Origin: Deltaproteobacteria bacterium UBA6967
GTDB lineage: Bacteria; SAR324; NAC60-12
Length of the DNA: 21,324 nucleotides
Assembly (NCBI GenBank): GCA_002450295.1
Contig: DJYX01000163.1
Coordinates: 15,879 to 37,202 of the forward strand
Reading direction: 5' to 3'
Each line of letters starts with the position of its first letter. The first letter of the stretch is position 1. Both the position numbers and the translations under genes were made by a program. This document shows, piece after piece, positions 18,645 through 21,324 of the stretch. Under the pieces are notes generated by a model. It was given only the letters and a program-made list of their open reading frames with translations, searched no databases and was not told the DNA's origin.

Positions 18645-18767
18645 ATGCTATTCAATTCGTACATATTCATCTTTATATTCTTACCCATCACGCTCTTGGG
18701 CTTTCAGTTGATTGGCAAGCGTGGGTATTATCGTGTGGCACTTGCTTGGCTACGTTTTTTCTTGTAA
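18645..18767 (+). pseudogene. N-terminal stub of an MBOAT/AlgI-type O-acyltransferase
   Basis: Forty codons read MLFNSYIFIFIFLPITLLGF followed by a short basic loop and ALAWL, then end in a stop after RFFL. MLFNSY-x-F-IF-x-FLP-x-x-LLGF-x-L-x-G is the hallmark start of membrane-bound O-acyltransferases of the alginate-acetylation (AlgI) type, which go on for about 450-500 residues with ASLFFYGWW next. None of that continuation was found in any frame directly after the stop. The piece is best read as the remnant of a lost gene. An alternative is a small membrane peptide kept for another reason. No Shine-Dalgarno site is obvious. Confidence 0.65.
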
Positions 18768-18797
18768 TTTCTCGAAACTAACAACATTTTACCGAAT

Positions 18798-18827
18798 GGT
18801 AGATAAAGAACAGTCTTTCATTCTACC
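18798..18827 (+). promoter_or_regulatory. Hairpin between the MBOAT stub and the exported protein gene
   Basis: GGTAGA-t-AAAGA-acag-TCTTT-cat-TCTACC forms an 11-base-pair stem with a small internal loop, 40 bases before the next start. It could be a leader structure, an operator or an old terminator. Confidence 0.35.
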
Positions 18828-18866
18828 AGCAATAATGCCATTTCTTGAAACAATCTGGAGATTATG

Positions 18867-19307
18867 ATGATTAGACTCGCATCAATCGTTCTTTTTCTTC
18901 TTCTCCCAATTTCGGTCGCTTTCGGAGGAGGACATTCTCAGCAGGCAGGCATCCTAAATATTTCAATGAAAGTTCCTGACACTGAAGTTGCTCTAATGGA
19001 TGAACTTTTCGCGGCTCACGAGAAATGGATCAAAGAAACTCATTTTCTTTCAGGAAACGAAGAACCTGTTCTTGTGAGTTACAAAGTCTTGAAGTCTCCA
19101 GATTTCAAAAACCCTAGCGACCCTTCTCAAGGTACAACTGGAAATACTATTTACGTACTGAGCGAAGTTTATGAGAGACCAGCGGGACTAAAAAAACATA
19201 TGGACTTGAATTTCCCAAGAGGTCCAGAAATGAGAAAAATTATTGGAAAATATTGGCCAACAGTAACTTTTGTCGCTTTTCCGGAAGTGATTGCTTCCTA
19301 TCCTTGA
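18867..19307 (+). CDS. Exported protein of unknown function, possibly ABM-like fold
   Basis: This is a 146-residue protein with a clear signal peptide: MIRLASIVLFLLLPISVAFG, cleavage expected near residue 20. The mature part has a strand ILNISMKVP, a helix ALMDELFAAHEKWIKET, then a strand, loop, strand and VYERPAGLKKHMD near 100-112, ending WPTVTFVAFPEVIASYP. The strand-helix-strand order and the E-x-Y-E-R...H segment resemble dimeric alpha-beta barrel (ABM/NIPSNAP-type) proteins. That is inferred from pattern only, and I do not recognise a named family. GGAG sits 6 bases from this ATG and 3 from the ATG just before it (18864), so this one is preferred. The gene is monocistronic, with a hairpin on each side. 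Confidence 0.7.
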   Translation: MIRLASIVLFLLLPISVAFGGGHSQQAGILNISMKVPDTEVALMDELFAAHEKWIKETHFLSGNEEPVLVSYKVLKSPDFKNPSDPSQGTTGNTIYVLSEVYERPAGLKKHMDLNFPRGPEMRKIIGKYWPTVTFVAFPEVIASYP

Positions 19308-19385
19308 TTGAAAAGAGATTTGAACGCTAATTCTTAAACAACTTCAGCCTCAAGAAAATACAATACACCTAGCACTAAAAAATCT

Positions 19386-19415
19386 GCATCACTGTGAGCA
19401 ATGGCTCAGTGATGC
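19386..19415 (-). terminator. Strong stem with T-run, bidirectional terminator
   Basis: GCATCACTG and CAGTGATGC form a perfect 9-base-pair stem around a 12-base loop that can itself pair (AGC/GCT). On the minus strand it is followed by AGATTTTTT, a proper intrinsic-terminator tail for the broken NTF2-like gene. On the plus strand it can also end the exported-protein transcript. The rest of 19308-19493 is empty. Confidence 0.65.
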
Positions 19416-19493
19416 GACTTCCCATCTCTGCAGAAATTTTTCAACTCCAGAATGAAACCATCAGCAATTTGAAAGAGGCCTAGGACTCCCCAA

Positions 19494-19875
19494 TCACTCG
19501 TAGTCTTCCCAATTCCAGTCCTGACCTTCGCTGGGGTCGTAGTCTAGTTCTTCCCCAATACTCTCTTGGGTAATTATTTTTCTATCTTTGTAAGTGATAA
19601 AAGTTGTTCCTGATAAAAAAATCTGCTTCTCTGTACTTTCTTTATCTTTGAATACATAGAAAATCTTCACTTTCGTTGATAATCTTTGCGGGAGCTACCA
19701 TGAGGTGTTCGATGAATGCTGGATATGCTTCTTTATCTGCTTCCAGGTTAACTTCAATGCCTGTAATCTTGCTAACAGCCTTGTAATCTGGATGATAAAT
19801 TTCATCTACCAATGAATAATCCTTCTCTTTCGCTACAAGTCTCCACTCTTTTTCCCATGCTTCTGTTCTAGTCAT
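19494..19875 (-). pseudogene. NTF2/SnoaL-like protein gene broken by stop and frame change
   Basis: The first 77 codons (MTRTEAWEKEWRLVAKEKDYSLVDEIYHPDY...) read like a small NTF2-like protein of the SnoaL type and end at a TAA (19642-19644) after FLCIQR. The rest of the protein is present in another frame: GTTFITYKDRKIITQESIG, then EELDYDPSEGQDWNWEDYE and a TGA at 19494-19496. The full product would have about 126 residues. One explanation is a single extra base in the four-base run at 19660-19663. Another is a nonsense change at 19642 plus a slip in the seven-base run at 19615-19621. An assembly error in a homopolymer is possible. AGGAG seven bases before the ATG supports the start, and a good terminator follows the end. 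Confidence 0.75.
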
Positions 19876-20368
19876 CCTTTTTCTCCTGTTGCTAGATTTT
19901 TTTGGATTTACTTTCCAGATCTTACAGCAACTCACCCCTACCGTCTCTTCAATCAGTAGTTTAGTGAGTGATTTGTTGGCATTGCGATGATTTTGTAAAG
20001 AAGAAGGTTTTGGATTAAACGTTAATTATGGTTTTTTGGAACATGATGCTTTATTAAGAATATGCTCTGAATATATTTCGTTCGTAGGATATTCTACAAT
20101 AGCATCTATACTAAAATTAGTATTTTCCTGATTTTTACAGAGGAGTACGGGGAAGTACTGTGTATTTTCTGACTTGGCTAGTATTTAGGGATTAGAGGCT
20201 AGGAATGGTGGAGTAAATTGTAAAATCAGGCTAGTGAAAGATCTGAATATCCTTTTTTTATTTACCTGAAATATTTACCGAAATTAGGGAGAGTCTATCA
20301 TCAGTAATGTATAGAGGTAGGATGTCACTTTGTACCAATTGTTTGTCATAGTGCCTTTAATAATATTT
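19876..20368. other. AT-rich stretch without a gene
   Basis: Nearly 500 AT-rich bases with no credible ORF. It holds a near-perfect 16-base palindrome, ATACTAA-AA-TTAGTAT (20108-20123), and a short AGTAC/GTACT hairpin at 20144-20159. The first half presumably carries the promoter of the broken NTF2-like gene. The 20268-20357 part is a diverged copy of a sequence found again at 21019-21111. Confidence 0.6.
20268..20357 (-). repeat. Diverged repeat, copy 1
   Basis: Compared with 21019-21111, this stretch shares TCTCC, TCAGTA, the block ACTTTGTACC and AGT-x(1-2)-CCTT in the same order, with small gaps. On the minus strand both copies read K-x-T-x(5-6)-YKVT in the same frame, which suggests both come from a coding sequence. 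This copy has no start and ends quickly in a stop, so it looks like a dead fragment behind the coiled-coil gene. Confidence 0.45.
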
Positions 20369-20620
20369 TTAAGTGAGGATGATCCAGAAAAATAGGCAAC
20401 TTAGAGTAATCGGCAGCAAAAAAGCAATAACTAAAATAAGTCTCCAGCTTTCATCAAAGCGAACATCCCTTGGATCAGCTACCCAATTTGAATAATCTTC
20501 TTTCATTTTTTGTAGTTGCTTGCCTTCAGATTGCTCTTCTAGCAACAGGACTTCGGTTTTCTCCAATTGCTTCTCTGTCTTGGTTAGCTGTTCTTTCAAA
20601 ACATCCAACTGAGATTCCAT
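20369..20620 (-). CDS. Small coiled-coil protein with a C-terminal membrane anchor
   Basis: This is an 83-residue hypothetical protein, not recognised. Residues 1-45 (MESQLDVLKEQLTKTEKQLE...) are charged with a regular Leu spacing and look like a coiled coil. A short polar link with NWVADPRDVRFDESWR follows. The last 23 residues (LILVIAFLLPI...FFWIILT) form one membrane helix, so the protein would be tail-anchored with the coiled coil in the cytoplasm. GAGG lies 9 bases before this ATG. The ATG five codons upstream (20635) is possible but lacks a good site, and the frame stays open further upstream with no start codon. It stands alone in an AT-rich, gene-poor region and might be a remnant of a longer gene. 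Confidence 0.5.
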   Translation of the reverse strand: MESQLDVLKEQLTKTEKQLEKTEVLLLEEQSEGKQLQKMKEDYSNWVADPRDVRFDESWRLILVIAFLLPITLSCLFFWIILT

Positions 20621-20635
20621 ATTTGCCAGCCTCAT

Positions 20636-20976
20636 CTGTTGCAGATGTATCTCTTCAGAGTTTAAATGACTAGGTGATAAGTTCCCGATAGTTTTTTTAG
20701 GAGGCTCTCTTTCTCTTTATTGATTTTTCGTAAAATGCATCATAAGGAATTGAACAACACTAGGAATAATAAGTAGGGAGATAGCATTAGTCCTTAAGTT
20801 GACCAGATATACTTTTTTTACCATTTATCTTATCAAGAAAATCATTAAGTAGAGAATGAAATATGCCTATTCTGTAGGTGAGATTTAATGGAATTAGCTC
20901 AGAATGTCCCTAAATACGCTATGAATAACTGGTTGCAGTGAGTTCTATAATTTACATTGAGTAACCAAAAGCTGCA
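20636..20976. other. AT-rich stretch with a decayed reading frame
   Basis: No intact gene was found in these 341 bases. On the minus strand, about 20772-20908 is open for some 44 codons without a start codon. It reads SELIPLNLTYRIGIF, then LLNDFLDKINGKKSISG, and stops after QLKD, which looks more protein-like than chance. The motif GAATTAGCTCAGAA near 20890 recurs as GAATTAGTTCAGAA near 21183. Confidence 0.4.
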
Positions 20977-21162
20977 TTAAAGAGCAAAGGATTGCAGCAG
21001 ATTTTCATTATTTTTTCGGACAATTATTACAGAAAATGGAGAAGAATTGTTGTCAGTATCTAAATAGGTGGGGGGTGTGACTTTGTACCCCTTATACTTT
21101 ACAGTATCCTTGGTAGGATTGATGGTGGTGATAAAATATTTGGCTACTTTTCCAATCTGCAA
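20977..21162 (-). CDS. Short hypothetical ORF, doubtful
   Basis: A 61-codon frame starts at TTG (no ATG or GTG in frame upstream). It reads QIGKVAKYFITTINPTKDT, then KGYKVTPPTYLDTDNNSSP and ends NLLQSFAL. No Shine-Dalgarno site precedes it. The residue use is plausible for protein, and its middle matches a diverged copy at 20268-20357, so it probably derives from a real gene. Whether it is still expressed is unclear. The codons just upstream (FSYFLLIHL) are hydrophobic and might be the rest of a lost signal peptide. Confidence 0.3.
   Translation of the reverse strand: MQIGKVAKYFITTINPTKDTVKYKGYKVTPPTYLDTDNNSSPFSVIIVRKNNENLLQSFAL
21019..21111 (-). repeat. Diverged repeat, copy 2
   Basis: This is the partner of 20268-20357, about 750 bases away in the same orientation. 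It lies inside the doubtful 61-codon ORF and covers its KGYKVTPPTYLD part. The in-frame YKVT core in both copies suggests a small gene duplication that has since decayed. Confidence 0.45.
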
Positions 21163-21279
21163 ATGTATTAATAAAAAATAAGAGAATTAGTTCAGAAATT
21201 TTTAAGTACCTTACTTTTAACGCAAATTGGCCAAGTCGAGTTGTAGATTAATTAACAAGATTTTATATTTTTCACATTA

Positions 21280-21324
21280 TTAATATGGATAGTCATAATA
21301 TGCTGTGATAGCCTTTCCTTCCTC
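21280..21324 (-). CDS. Possible C-terminus of a gene entering from the right
   Basis: From the right edge the minus strand is open for 14 codons reading EEGKAITAYYDYPY and then TAA. The residue pattern looks like a natural protein end, but 14 codons are too few to name it, and chance is quite possible. The gap 21163-21279 is AT-rich and empty. Confidence 0.25.
   Translation of the reverse strand, partial: EEGKAITAYYDYPY

Noticed and set aside
20889..20960. GGAATTAGCTCAG resembles a tRNA D-arm start
   Set aside because: No 7-base-pair acceptor stem, anticodon arm or proper T-arm can be formed around it.

Overview
The window reads as part of a chromosome from a free-living, oxygen-exposed Gram-negative bacterium. 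Most genes have near-balanced base composition. The periplasmic copper protein, the hybrid histidine kinase, UmuDC, the Fe-superoxide dismutase and the membrane pyrophosphatase fit a proteobacterium-like lineage, perhaps a marine deltaproteobacterial or SAR324-type organism. That placement is an inference from gene content only. No rRNA, tRNA, CRISPR array or transposase was seen.

Left part (1-10425). The 5' end of pyrG is cut by the left edge. It is divergent from a small receiver-domain protein that lacks the phosphoacceptor aspartate. That gene converges on, and overlaps, the gene for the bifunctional NAD(P)HX repair enzyme NnrE-NnrD. Five more genes follow on the minus strand: a 923-residue PAS-PAS-HisKA-HATPase-REC-REC-Hpt kinase, a K+-dependent membrane pyrophosphatase, sodB, umuC and umuD. 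umuD and umuC overlap by 20 bases.

Middle (10485-18035), all on the plus strand. A small exported protein resembling DUF2946 precedes a PCuAC copper chaperone with a His/Met tail. A GNAT acetyltransferase follows. Next come fbp (class I fructose-1,6-bisphosphatase) and murF, joined by a TGATG stop/start overlap. Last is a furA-katG pair that looks like the actinobacterial peroxide-response pair, with a palindrome in the furA promoter region. SodB, KatG and FurA handle reactive oxygen, UmuDC handles DNA damage and the PCuAC pair handles copper, but these are separate transcription units.

Right part (18036-21324) is different. It becomes AT-rich and gene-poor and holds small or broken genes: an ABM-type monooxygenase, a 40-codon stub of an MBOAT/AlgI-type O-acyltransferase, an exported protein with a possible ABM-like fold, an NTF2/SnoaL-like gene broken by a stop and a frame change, a small coiled-coil membrane protein, and two diverged copies of a roughly 90-base sequence. 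It looks like an accessory or eroding region. I found no convincing new multi-gene system. The best leads are the pseudo-receiver, the furA-katG pair and the decaying right end.
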